A stretch of 58,000 bases of DNA from Adiantum capillus-veneris (Eukaryota > Streptophyta > Polypodiopsida > Polypodiales > Pteridaceae). The DNA is taken from NCBI GenBank assembly GCA_014529385.2, contig CM043958.1:122792817-122850816 (forward strand), read 5' to 3'. Both the position numbers and the translations under genes were made by a program. Positions 11,186 through 21,408 of the stretch are shown piece after piece. Below the pieces are notes generated by a model. That model ran no database searches and had not been told where the DNA came from. It saw only the letters and a list, made by a program, of their open reading frames with translations. Position 1 is the stretch's first letter; the number at the start of each line of letters is the position of its first letter.

Positions 11186-11519
11186 TCATGGATCGACGGG
11201 GTGGAGAGGTGAGAGTATTAAACTCTTGCATTGAAGTATTTGTATATGTGAGGCCCATTCACATCTACACAACTGTTGTATGCGGCCCATCACTTGCTTT
11301 CCCTCAGGGGTCATAATCGTCTCATCAGACATATGATTGATGAGGTAGGCGTATCACTTTGGCATGTCCCTCCCGTGAACTATAGCAACCCTGTCTGATG
11401 AATGCTCATCATCCAGGCCTCTAGGTGACCCCGACGCAGTGTTCGAGTCACTCCTAAGCATCTCTGACGCAGTGACAGAGATATCGGCCACTCTCACACG
11501 CGTAGGCAGTATAATCCTT
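11186..11519 (-). pseudogene. Decayed coding piece of unknown function
   Basis: On the minus strand one frame stays open from 11519 to a TGA at 11186-11188, with a single TGA at 11354-11356. The residues look like real protein (SEMLRSDSNTASGSPRGLDD, then NHMSDETIMTPEGKQVMG). Codon use and composition differ from the AT-rich surroundings. It lies between the end of element B and a tandem array, inside the inferred CACTA element, so it could be a transposon gene exon or a captured host exon. I do not recognise a family. Confidence 0.45.
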
Positions 11520-11530
11520 CGGTGTACTCA

Positions 11531-11985
11531 AAATAAACCTAAATCTAATCTAATCTAACTTAAATAAACCTAAATCTAATCTAACGTAAATCTAAATCTA
11601 ACCTTATTTTAAACGATAAAAAGAGAAAAATGGTATAATCTTTCTATCACCCAAGTATGGTAGATTGGTTATGCCATTTCCCTCTTCAATAACAGGTAAA
11701 TAACGTAAATAAACCTAAATCTAATCTAATATCACGTAAATAAACCTAAATCTAATCTAATATCACGTAAATCTAAATCTAACGTAAATAAACCTAAATT
11801 TAATTTAATATAATGTAAATAAACCTAAATTTAATTTAATATAACGTAAATCTAAATCTAACGTAAATAAACCTAAATCTAATCAAACGTAAATCTAACT
11901 AAAAAGAAACCTAAATCTAATCTCATTTAACTTAAATAAACAAAAATCTAATTTAACGTAAGTCTACATATAACCTAATCTTTAA
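11531..11985. repeat. Telomere-like tandem array, unit about AAATAAACCTAAATCTAATCTAACGT
   Basis: Two blocks (11531-11610 and about 11698-11985) of imperfect copies of a unit of roughly 20-26 bp built from CCTAAATC/CTAATCTAA. It resembles degenerate plant telomere repeats (CCCTAAA) but is not a canonical run. The second block interrupts a tRNA-like module (see 11611-11697). Confidence 0.8.
11611..11697 (+). repeat. tRNA-like SINE module, copy 1 (5' half)
   Basis: Contains ATGGTATAA, then a Pol III A-box match TGGTAGATTGG at 11658-11668, and continues to AATAACAGGT, where the homology to the other two copies stops and the telomere-like array begins. The 3' half resumes near 11972 (CTTTTGGGATAGTTTCCTACG). 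Confidence 0.6.
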
Positions 11986-12029
11986 CGTCTTTTGGGATAG
12001 TTTCCTACGATGTTAAAACTCTCTTCTTC

Positions 12030-12057
<28 letters not shown>

Positions 12058-12061
<4 letters not shown>

Positions 12062-12235
12062 ATAAAAAGATAAAAATGGTATAACCTTTCTATCACCCAA
12101 GTATGGTAGATTGGTTATGCCATTTCCCTCTTGAATAACAGGTTTTGAGTTCAACTTCTCGTCGGTTAGATCTTTAGGTCTCTTTAATTAGTTTCCTACG
12201 ATGTTAAATTAAACTCTCTTCTTCTCGGGTGTGTG
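12058..12235 (+). repeat. tRNA-like SINE module, copy 2
   Basis: A-box match TGGTAGATTGG at 12104-12114 and B-box-like GTTCAACTT at 12149-12157, the tRNA-like spacing of about 45 bp. A tail follows (GTTTCCTACGATGTTAA) and then a TG microsatellite. Homologous to copies 1 and 3. Confidence 0.65.
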
Positions 12236-12254
12236 TGTGTGGGTGTGTGTGCAC

Positions 12255-12424
12255 GCCAATAGAAAAATGAGAAAAATGGTATAACTTTTCTTTCACCGAA
12301 GTGTGATAGATTGGTTATGCCATTTCCCTCATGAATAACAGGTCTTGAGTTCAACTCCTGTCGACTAGATCTTTAAGGTCTCTTGGGATAGTTTCCTACG
12401 ATGTTAAGACTCTCTTCTTCTTCT

Positions 12425-12436
<12 letters not shown>
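12255..12436 (+). repeat. tRNA-like SINE module, copy 3
   Basis: A-box TGATAGATTGG (one change) at 12303-12313 and an exact B-box match GTTCAACTC (GWTCRANNC) at 12349-12357, inside AACAGGTCTTGAGTTCAACT, which looks like a tRNA variable loop and T-arm. Followed by the shared tail and pyrimidine repeats. Offset from copy 2 is 199 bp. Confidence 0.65.
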
Positions 12437-12459
<23 letters not shown>

Positions 12460-12704
12460 CCTCTCTTTTCTCTCTCTTTATCTCTCTCTCTCTCTCTCTC
12501 TCTCTCTTTTCCTCTCTCAATGTGTGTGTGCATTCTTTGTTTATGCATGTGTGTGTGCGTTTTTGGTTTATGCATGCTCTCTCTCTCTTTTCCTCTCTCA
12601 ATGTGTGTGTGCATTCTTTGTTTATGCATATGTGTATGCGTTTTTTGTTTCTGCTTGTGCTCACTCTCTCTCTATCTCTCTCTCTCTCTCTCTCAAAAAC
12701 ACAA

Positions 12705-12759
<55 letters not shown>

Positions 12760-12870
12760 AAGAGAAAGAGGGGAAGGGAACACGAGAGTGAGGAGAGGGA
12801 AGGAGCATACCTGGCTCTCCTTCCTCTCCTCGTGTGTGTGTGTGTGTGGAGAAGAAAGAGAGAGAGAGGG
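12417..12870. repeat. CT, TG and GA microsatellites with embedded 87-bp direct duplication
   Basis: Mixed CT, TG and GA runs. A stretch including TGTGTGTGCATTCTTTGTTT occurs twice (about 12521 and 12602). ORFs in both directions here are repeat artefacts. Confidence 0.9.
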
Positions 12871-12919
12871 AGAGCGCGCGTTACCTTGCTTGCTTGCTTG
12901 AGCGAGCGCCGAAAACTCG

Positions 12920-12952
12920 CCGAAAACTCAGATCTGAGATTTGAGTTTTCGG
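12920..12952. repeat. Short hairpin, CCGAAAACTCA stem
   Basis: An 11-bp perfect inverted repeat (12920-12930 with 12942-12952) with an 11-nt loop, next to the subterminal region of the CACTA-like element. Confidence 0.75.
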
Positions 12953-12979
12953 ACGCTCTCGGTTATTTTTTTAGCCCTG

Positions 12980-13065
12980 ACGGCGTCGCTATAGGCGTCG
13001 CTATGAGCATCGCTAAGTTACTTGGAACTCAACGACGCTCATAGCGACGCCTATAGCGATGCCGT
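12980..13065. repeat. Long subterminal inverted repeat of the CACTA-like element
   Basis: Arms 12980-13012 and 13033-13065 pair at 31 of 33 positions around a 20-nt loop. The arms consist of GCGTCGCTAT units, the motif that also recurs at 13080-13102 close to the terminus. Such repeats are the usual transposase-binding region of CACTA elements. Confidence 0.8.
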
Positions 13066-13125
13066 AGTTTTTCACATTTGAGCGTCGCACTTGAGCGTCG
13101 CTACTATTAAGTACCTCTTGCAGTG

Positions 13126-13908
13126 TACCTTGAGGACATTTGAGTAAACACAGATAGAGGGACATAGGTGTTCACGTAAACACAGAACACTGCACGACCT
13201 TGAGGACGGCTCTGGACGATGAACACGAGCAAGCGAGTGGAGGTAGCCACAGACCATTGTGTGGTTTTGAGGATGGCTTTGAATAAAAAAGGGAAGGCAA
13301 AAGGAGGTAGCCATGGACCACTACGTGGCCTTGAGGACAACTTTGAATAAACAAGGGCAGAGGAAGGACATAGGCATTGAAGTAGACATAGACCCAGTGC
13401 ATGGCCATGAAGACGACTTCAGATGGGGGCGAGCAGAGGTGGCCATGGACCATTGCGTTTGCCTTGAGGACGGCTTTCAATAAATAAGGGCAAGCAAACG
13501 GAGGTATCCACAAACCATAAAATGGCCTTGAAGGTGGGTTTGAATAAACAAAGACCTCACAAGGGACATGTGCATTTAAGTAGACACAGACTAGTGTGCG
13601 GCCTAGAGAATGGATCCGGATGAACAAGGACATGCAAAAGAAGGTAACCACATACCATTGCAAGATTAAAAGTTTTCCTAAAAGATAAAGGGTAAAATTG
13701 TATAAGCGTTATAGCAAATACAAGTAAATGCTACAAAATTTAACATAAAAGCTAACATAGTTTTAAGTGTGTCATAGTTTTATTTGGTTGGAAGAAGTGA
13801 CTTACCTTTTATACTTTGAGAATAGGGACCAATGAAAGGACACACATATAAGGCTATTAAATGAATGGACCCATTTTTCAACTGCCAAATTTATGCTTAA
13901 GCTACAGA

Positions 13909-13948
<40 letters not shown>

Positions 13949-14000
13949 ATTTTTGAAGGTTCTAGGGCCCTTCAGAGCCATAATAAACCTTTAAGAGAAA
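13126..14000. repeat. Repeat R, copy R1 left part
   Basis: Starts inside R directly after the CACTA terminus. It has about eight minisatellite units of roughly 66 bp (core CCATGGACCATTGCGTGGCC and CCTTGAGGATGGCTTTGAA), then the constant R tail (GATTAAAAGTTTTCCTAAA, a CT microsatellite at about 13913-13944, GGTTCTAGGGCCCTT). Homology to other R copies breaks near 14001 and resumes at 16345. Confidence 0.8.
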
Positions 14001-14819
14001 TGAAACAAGGTGAGGAATCATGGGAGCCTTTTAAGGAAATGTAATGCAAAAGTAGACAAGAGTTGTGTTTGTAGTATTTATTTTTTCACAAAAAATATTT
14101 TGAAAGGTTGTAGAGAGAGTATATTACAAAGGGAGTAATAGATATATGGCAAAAGGTGACTAGTAGGTGTAGGTCAAGTTGTTTCAGTGGTAAACATGGA
14201 GAAGTTTCTTGCTGAACAAATTTGGCCGAGCTTAGAAGTTTAGTTTGTTATTTTTTGAGATAAACATTGTAGTGAACTATGTAAAGAAACCACTATGATT
14301 ATTTCAAATATAGGTTGGATTTTAGAGTTAATATTGACATTTAAACGACATCAAAGTATGATCAAATGACATTGATCACTGCATTATAGAAACATTTCCA
14401 AAGGAATGACAGGCCTAAATAGTTTTGAGTGAAAATTTAAGTTAACAATAAATTATTTCCTGAAGATGACACTAATTGATGACATTTTTCTTCTTGGAAA
14501 ATTCTCTTAATCAAGTGTTACATGTGACATGTGTATATTCTGTTAGAAACTATTAGCAAAACCAAAACATCCCTTTCTTTGCCCGTTCCCACGCAGAAAG
14601 GCATGCCTCGTGCCCGTGCTTCTTCGTTGCCCTATTGCATGACCTGCAAGTCTTCCATGTCTCGTTCACAAACGACCCATCTTTATCGTTCACTGGCCGG
14701 TTCTCTCCTGTGTTCCCCACCTCCTCTACGACCCACCTGCACCCCTGTCTTCGCCTCATGGCTATCAGCTCTAATACCCAGCAAACTCTCCACTAGCTCA
14801 GAAACAAAAAACAAACACA

Positions 14820-14887
<68 letters not shown>

Positions 14888-16344
14888 CCATGGAGACTTA
14901 CGCTATTGGCCTGCAACATGGTCGCAGGACCTAATTGTGCAACTTCATGCCTTGTGATGTTGCGACAGCCAGTTTCCTCCTACCCCCAACATACTCCACT
15001 GCACGGTTTACAGACAAACGACCGACATTTGGGCTGCCACCGACACAACAGACTCTTTGTCTCTCCACGCGGCATCCTCTCCGGAATGCCTTTCAAATCT
15101 TCCAAAATTTTCAAAATATCCTCGGTTATGTAGGCTTTGGAGACGAACTGCTTCAATATTATTGCCGATTTTTGCGAGGTAATTTGTGACAAACTACATG
15201 CCAAGGACTCAAAAACGGATCTGGATTGTCGAAAAGGAATAAAAATTAGAAATTTTTTAAGAATCCAACCAAAATAGATACAAACGTATTTTGAGAATTT
15301 TTGACATTCGAGAGGTATTTTTGAAATTTTTCCTGAACATTGCAGCTCTTGAGAAAAAACATTCCACTTTTTTTTTTGAAGACAAAAAATTTCTCTCTTT
15401 TCGTCTCTCTATCTCGTCCATGTCCATGCCCATGCGACACTAACTTTACCTTTCATCTAAACTCTTTTAACTTCTCTTCACTAATAGCAAGAGTAAAAGG
15501 CATCACTTTTGTTTCTCTCAAGGAAAAGGTATTTTCTGAGATTCTACCATAAACAAATCAAAAACAGATTAGAGGGACATACTAAGTTTCTGCTTTGAAA
15601 TTTATTTTATCAATGAGAATGTCTAAATTCTTAACAATGATACATGTTACACTAAAGTAACAAGGTGACATTTGCCTATTAAAACCAAAAGTAAAAAAAC
15701 ATTCTCAGTTGTGAAGAATTCTTTCATTTAAGGATAATTTATATATTTTTTTGAAGAAATTTATATTTTCTTCACAATTTACAATTCTTTCATTCTTAGT
15801 TGTGAAGATTTCTTTTTATTTAAAGACAATTTATAATTTTTTAGTTGTAAATTGTCTTTAATGAAAGAAAAATTTACAAAAAAAAAATAAGTTTTAAATA
15901 AAAAAGTTGCAAAGAAAGTCATTAGGTTCTTAAATGAAGGGAGCCATTGAAACTAACAGGGTGAAGGGTCACATTGGTATACTAAAATAATTTAATGAAA
16001 TTGACACATGTGAAGCTCTTAAATTAAAGGATTTTTATCAAATTAAAATATAAAAAACAATTCAATCTTTTGGCATATTAATTTTTTTAATGAAATGGAG
16101 CCCATGCTCTTAAACGAAAGGATTTTTTCACAAACTTAAAAAAAAGTGGAAGAGGATGAAAAGATAGTGTGTGACCCAATTTTCAATGTCCTCTTTCTAT
16201 ACAAATGTCAACACCTTTCAAAAAAATCTAGAAAAAATACTAAAAACCAAGCAAATTGTACACGTGTCCTCCGTTCGATCAACTTGCATCCACGGTCCAC
16301 AATTTGCTCCAAAAATCCACTCACCCCACTATGGCTTTCTGCAT
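14001..16344. other. Insertion within R1, no recognised gene
   Basis: 2.3 kb that splits an R unit. Mostly AT-rich, with a more GC-rich part (14560-15130) holding a CA/GA microsatellite (about 14812-14887). No frame longer than 200 codons looks real. The right end (16145-16330) is distantly similar to 16930-17080. Terminal repeats were not found, so its nature is open. Confidence 0.4.
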
Positions 16345-16575
16345 GCCAAAAATTGCAAGGGTTTTTCTGTGAGGGGCTATTTAAAAAATTTGGCCTTCCA
16401 CAAGCCAAAATCAATATTGCCCTTGAAGGGCACTTTTTTTTGAGAAAATTTGATTTGGGATACTTTGTCAAATTTGTTTCAAACTTCCAAAGAGTATTTT
16501 TCATGTTAGTAGTAAACATAATTTTGAAATAAGGAGATGTTTATTTTCATTGAGAAAGAGAATTCAAACAAGGTG
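16345..16575. repeat. Repeat R, copy R1 right part
   Basis: Matches the segment after the CT tract in other R copies (32780-32990, 34395-34620), including AAAATCAATATTGCCC and GTATTTTTCATGTTAGTAG. Confidence 0.8.
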
Positions 16576-16642
16576 AAAATTCACTACGCCTACATAAGGC
16601 TATTGAGAAGAATTCATAAAATAATAAAATGCTTCTTTGTGA

Positions 16643-16975
16643 GAGAGAAAGTGACATTAATATTTTAAACCAATTGGTATCACAATAAATATTATTTTTT
16701 TGAAAAAAAGTGTAACAATGAACTGTTTAGATTACAATATATTTCAAAAGCAGAAAAAAATAATGTTTGACACAATATTCAATGCCTCTCTTTAAAGATA
16801 GAGATAGATAGAGAGAAAGTGACATTAGTATTTTAAAACAATTGGTATCACAATAAATATTATTTTTTTGAAAAAAAAGTGTAGCAATGAACTATTTAGA
16901 TTACAATATATTTCAAAAGCATAAAAAAATAATGTTTGACACAATATTCAATGCCTCTCTTTAAAGATAGAGATA
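16643..16975. repeat. Tandem duplication, period 168 bp
   Basis: Two nearly identical copies starting at 16643 and 16811 (GAGAGAAAGTGACATTA), both including TTGGTATCACAATAAATATT. No coding content; a recent local duplication. Confidence 0.85.
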
Positions 16976-17084
16976 CACAAATGTCAATACCCTAAAAAAA
17001 TAATTTTAAAAAAGTTTATTATAATTAGCTTGCCATGTGGCACTAATCTGCATGCTTTATCCAATGGTCCAAAGATGCACCCAA

Positions 17085-17730
17085 AAGTAGACACAGACCA
17101 CTATGCGACCTTGAGTATGGCTCTGAACAATGAACACAAGCAAGCAAGCTGAGGTAGGTCCATGGACCATTGCGTGGTCTTGAGGATTTCTTTGAATAAA
17201 CAAGGGCAAGAAAAAGGAGGTAGCCATGGACCACTTTGTAGCCTTGAGGAAAACTTTGATTAAACAAGGGCAGGGGAGGGACACATGCATTCAAGTAGAC
17301 ATAGACTCATGCGTGGCCGTGAGGACGTCTCTGGATGGGCAAACTAAGGTAGCCATGGACCATTGCGTTGGCCTTGAGGATGGATTTGAATAAAAAAGGG
17401 CATGCAAAATGGAGGTAGCCACGGACCATTACATGGCCTTGAAGATGTATTTGATTAAACAAAGACCTCACAGGAACATTGGCATTCAAGTAGACACAAA
17501 CCAGTGTGCGATGGCCTAGAGGACAACTCGAGATTAACAAGGATAGGCAAACAAAGCTTGCCACAAACCATTTCAAGATTAAAAGTTTTCCTAAACGATG
17601 TATAAATGTTATAGCAAATACAAGTAAATAATACAAATTTTAACCTAAAAGACAACATAGTTTTTAGAGTGTCATTTTCTTATTTGGTTTGAAGAAGTGA
17701 GTTACCTTTTATACTTTGAAATAAGTGAAA
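17085..17730. repeat. Repeat R, copy R2 (minisatellite and start of tail)
   Basis: The same roughly 66-bp units and tail as R1, more diverged, ending near 17730. The unit's head segment (ATAAAATCCCATTAGGGG) is absent. Confidence 0.75.
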
Positions 17731-18490
17731 GGGTCACGATGGCTTTCTTAAACAATAAGAAAGTGATAAAATCATTAGGTTGAGTTTAAATGGAATCAAT
17801 GATTGAGAAAGAATTGCCCCAGCTTATTGGTGAGATATGTGAGGAAATACTTTGAAAATCTTGCAAATTTCAAAAAATTTGCTTGTACTTTTGGTTTGCT
17901 TCTTTATGAGGAGGAAACTCGACCGGCACAATGTTCGGGAAAGGTGTGCCTTAGCTTAGCTTAGAGTCGGCTGAAAATCAAGATTAGCCAGTTACAAGTA
18001 ATGGTAAAGGGAGGGAAAACCGATAAAATATACGAGAAAATAGTTCAAAATTCTACAAATTTGAAAATTTCTACTACTAGTTTTGATTTGCATCTTTACA
18101 TGCTGGAGACTTGACCGCTTAGGAAAAAAGATTTTCCCAAACACTCTAAGCTATAGAATGCAAGAAAAAGTCAATCCATGTGAGGCTTTGAAATGAAAGG
18201 ACAAATAAAAAGAACTCATTAAAATAAAATTAAATAAAAAATAAAAATATATGTGTTTGTGTGTATATGTGTGTGTGTGTGTATTTACTAGAATTAGGGA
18301 AGTTGAAGCTTCACTTTAGCATTCTAAAACAATAGAATGCTAGAAAAGTCAAGACATGTCTTGGATGTGAAATGAAAGGTGAAATAAAGAGTTCCATTTA
18401 ATATTTCAAAATTGAAATAACATTTAAAGTAAGTCTCAATCATCACTGAAAACATTGAAAGTATGCTTAACTCAACTCTTCTCTAAGGAT
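17731..18490. other. AT-rich spacer, no gene seen
   Basis: Only short, AT-rich frames and a TG tract near 18251-18282. Partial echoes of sequence at 15960-16100. Nothing else recognised. Confidence 0.5.
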
Positions 18491-19509
18491 TATTTTAGAA
18501 AGCCAAAAAGGGCCCATGGGCACTAATTAAGAAGCAGTTGGCAGAGGTGACCAGTTTGTCTCTGTTATTTGGTTTTATGGGCAGGGTACCCTCACAGGTA
18601 GAGCTCAATAGATGGATTTCTAGCCCGATAATTCTCAACCACGGTGGGACAATTGATTTATATATCCAATATATGACCAATGGATTCTACATTGCTAGGT
18701 TCAATAATCCGGTGGTGATTGACAAGATCTTGGCCAAAAGCCCGCTGTACCTCAACTGCTCTCCAATTTGCATCTTACCATGGAACCCGGCTTTTGAATC
18801 CCCGTAGGCATTCAAGGATTTGTGCCCTGTGTGGGTTGATTTTGTCAACCTACCTGTTTAACTGTGGGATAACTTCGCAGACCTTGCAAGCACCTTAGGT
18901 ATCCCTCTGTTCGTACCAACACACAGGAAGTTGGGGACATTGGCAAATAAGGTGTGCAACTATTGGGATATATGTAAACCCCCTCCAAAAAACATGGTAA
19001 TCAATGTAGGTGCTGGTTTGAAAGTGACCCCTCTTAGATTTGATACGTTCTTTGAAGCATGTTTTAAGTACAATGGGTTTAGCCATTTTGCTAGAGATTG
19101 CCATTTTAATGGTTCTAGGGAAGAGGATAGAGGTGAACAGGCACAAGCTACCTCACACAAAGAATCTACAGTATCCAATATGGACATTGAAGCTGCAAAC
19201 TAAGAAGAAAGTGAGAGCAACAAGGATATTGGATTGCCCGAGGCTAACAAGATGGGCACTCAAAAGGACACTCCCCAGAAGCATTCGGCTACTGAACTTG
19301 GTAGCACTAACCAAGCCTCACCAAGTTTGCAATTTTTTGCATTCCCAGTGACCACACCTCCTTCGAAGCCACGTCAAAAAATTGTCTTGCCCATGATCCC
19401 CAAGCTGATTGACGAGGGCTGGAAACAAGTCTCGATGATTAAGTGTAAGCAAGTAAAAACATTGGCGCGGAGCAACTTCCATCACAAGGAGAACCGCCCA
19501 GGAATCTAG
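18490..19509 (+). pseudogene. LINE ORF1 (DUF4283 / zinc-knuckle protein), decayed
   Basis: The frame is open upstream of the Met at 18538. The first part shows the DUF4283 pattern (NGFYIARFNN, ICILPWNPAFESP, then PVWVDFVNLPV after a stop). A CCHC-like knuckle follows (CFKYNGFSHFARDC), with Tyr where the second Cys belongs. The tail after the stop at 19201-19203 is low complexity. In the family this protein binds LINE RNA. Confidence 0.75.
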
Positions 19510-19668
19510 GTAACATCTTTGAGGTGCTTCAATATTGAAATCCAAAGGGCCTGCTGCTTACCTTAAAGCTATCTGCTTCTTAGGTAAATTTGGCTACTAT
19601 GGACAATGGAAGAGAGGTGAGAGACGGTTCTTCAGACGTGGAGGAGTTTGTCCCACTCTCCCCATAAT

Positions 19669-20310
19669 GGACAACTTACATATTCAGTCTTGGAATGTGA
19701 AAAGCATAAAGTCTACAAAGAAAAGCACTCTCTTCTGGGAAGAGGTCATAAAAGCAGTGATGGATTGTTGGCTAATCCAGGAGCATCATCTTGACACTGC
19801 CTGTTGTTTTAGGAAGCAGACTATAAGAAAGAAGTCAGTGTTCTATGGAAATGATACTCTGGGATTCAGTGGGGTGCTCTCCATTTTTGATAGGGATTTG
19901 GAGCCATAGATTATGCTCAACCACGGCTTAGGTAGGTTCCTTGGGGTAAGGATCAAGTGGGAAGCCCAGTCCTTCACCATAGTCAATGTATATGCTCCAT
20001 ATGTGATGCTAAGGGGAGAGAAAAACTCTGAGTGGATCTTAGGGAGTAGCCTATTGAAGGTGATTGGTGCATTATGGGAGACTTCAACATGGTTGAAGTT
20101 CGCAAGGACAAGACGGGATCGGCTAGTTTGCTGGCTCATGTTGAAAAATCTAATTTATGGCAAGCACTCTGCGAGAAATGGGTGCTACTCGATTTATGGA
20201 ATGTAGGTCTATGGAGTAACTCTCTAGGCTTGACCTACACAAGCATCAAATATGCCAACAAAGAATCCCTTCTGGACAGGTGCTACATTTCCCATTAGGC
20301 GGAATGAATT
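19669..20310 (+). pseudogene. LINE ORF2 endonuclease domain, decayed
   Basis: APE-type endonuclease motifs in order: HIQSWNVKS, LIQEHHLD, TIVNVYAPY, GDFNMVEV, LLDRCYISH and, just beyond, SDHYPL (20355). Interrupted by a TAG near 19907 and a frame change around 20060. The family enzyme nicks target DNA to prime reverse transcription. Confidence 0.85.
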
Positions 20311-21177
20311 CCCTTGTCTGTGGCGCTAGATGTTGATACGTCCAAGAGTATGTCGGATCACTATCCCCTTAATCTACAGATAGCTAGGGCTAGGAATGAT
20401 GAATGTTCCCCGGAGGGGAAGAAGAAAAAGTTAGTCTCAGGGGAGCATCTTAAGGATCCCCTCTTTAGGTCATTAACCAAGATGGCCCTCTACAAGTTGA
20501 GGCAGTATGTGGGAGCCGACAACCCTTGAGCCTAGCCCGCTCTGGTGCATAACATACAATCAACAATAAAACGAGTAGGGCCCAAAGTAAAGAAGGCTCA
20601 AGAGGATGCAAACAGGGAGCTGAAGGAAGAAGTAGAGGAACTAGCCAGAAGAAAGAAAGAAGGAAGAGCTCTTAAGGAAGAGCACAAAAGATGGCTAGAG
20701 GCCAAAGCGCGTCTCACAAATTTGCAAGCCGAGGAGATCAATAAGACCCGACAACTAACCAGAGAGCTGGCCCTCAAGCCCGAAGCCACTAACCAGGCTC
20801 AATTGTTTAGAGCTCTTAAAGTAAAAAGAAGAAGGGAATCTATTGTAGCAATCACTGACGAGAGGGGGAATGTAGTAAGATACCAAAATGCGATTTCTAA
20901 GCTCATGCTCGACCATCTCAGTCAAATTATTGGCAAGCCAAAAGTCTGCACTCTGAAGGTCCAGGAAGAAGGAACCCTTTTGCTTGGTATGATCAAATGT
21001 GATTTACTACCATTGGAAGGCCAATTTATGTTGATGAATGTTGGACTGCCTTGCAGGCGATTGGGAAGGAAAAGTCCCCTGGGTGGGATGGACTAACTGC
21101 CAAATTCTTGAAAGAGCTATGGGAGGATATTAAGATCTTGATAATAGTAAAGTTAGCTAACAAGGCTCTGCCTAAGT
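20311..21177 (+). pseudogene. LINE ORF2 linker and N-terminal reverse transcriptase, truncated
   Basis: Carries SDHYPL, a long charged helical linker (EEVEELARRKKEGRALKEEH) and the RT entry motif KSPGWDGLTAKFLKELWED. Stops at 20526-20528 and frame changes are present. The frame ends at the junction with hAT sequence. The catalytic FADD region is missing. Confidence 0.8.
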
Positions 21178-21339
21178 TGCATTGTACATTATACGGCGTA
21201 CATATAATACATTTTAAATGGACGTATTATACGATATCTATCTTTATTCGACCGTATTATACGGTGCATCAACAAAACCACCGTATCGTATAATTTCTTG
21301 GAACTTTGATCGAAGAACATTTCGATCAAAATATAGCTC

Positions 21340-21347
21340 TTTATATA
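21340..21347 (+). promoter_or_regulatory. TATA box of the hAT transposase gene
   Basis: TTTATATA about 65 bp upstream of a consensus splice donor, at the expected position for a 5'UTR exon. Confidence 0.55.
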
Positions 21348-21408
21348 CCGTGAAGATGGACTGTTTTCCTCATTCCCATTATCTCTCTTCCCCTTTTCTC
21401 ATATATAG

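Larger units (their letters stand above)
11163..13125. mobile_element. Right part of a CACTA-like DNA transposon
   Basis: At 13115-13125 the sequence ends CTCTTGCAGTG, the reverse of a CACTGCAAGAG terminus as in CACTA/En-Spm elements. Subterminal GCGTCGCT motifs, typical of these elements, crowd 12980-13105. The sequence after 13125 is the interior of repeat R, continuous with other R copies across a TAC that could be the 3-bp target duplication. The left terminus is not in view, so element B is inferred to be inserted within this transposon. No TNP2-type transposase is recognised here. Confidence 0.6.
18490..21177 (+). mobile_element. L1-type LINE, decayed, 3'-truncated
   Basis: A plant L1-like element: ORF1 with DUF4283-like and zinc-knuckle parts, then ORF2 with an APE endonuclease and the start of the reverse transcriptase. 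The RT stops shortly after the GWDGLTAKFLKELWED motif, where unrelated sequence of the hAT element begins near 21178. The rest of RT is not found downstream, so the 3' half has been lost or displaced. Many stops and frame changes: inactive. Confidence 0.85.

Noticed and set aside
12396-13044. ORFs of several frames through CT/GA/TG tracts
   Set aside because: Dinucleotide repeats give open frames without coding meaning.
13107-13663. Minus-strand ORFs rich in repeated Ser-Lys-Pro-Ser-Ser-Arg-Pro and Met-Val-His-Gly-Tyr patterns (also at 17043-17636, 28577-29268, 31334-31760, 33329-34047)
   Set aside because: They appear in all three frames over the 66-bp minisatellite of repeat R, because the unit lacks stops on that strand. 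Not evidence of a gene.
14531-15189. 200-codon ORF crossing a CA/GA microsatellite
   Set aside because: Central Thr-His/Arg-Glu repeat is microsatellite; flanks lack any family motif and several frames are open at once. Not supported as a gene.
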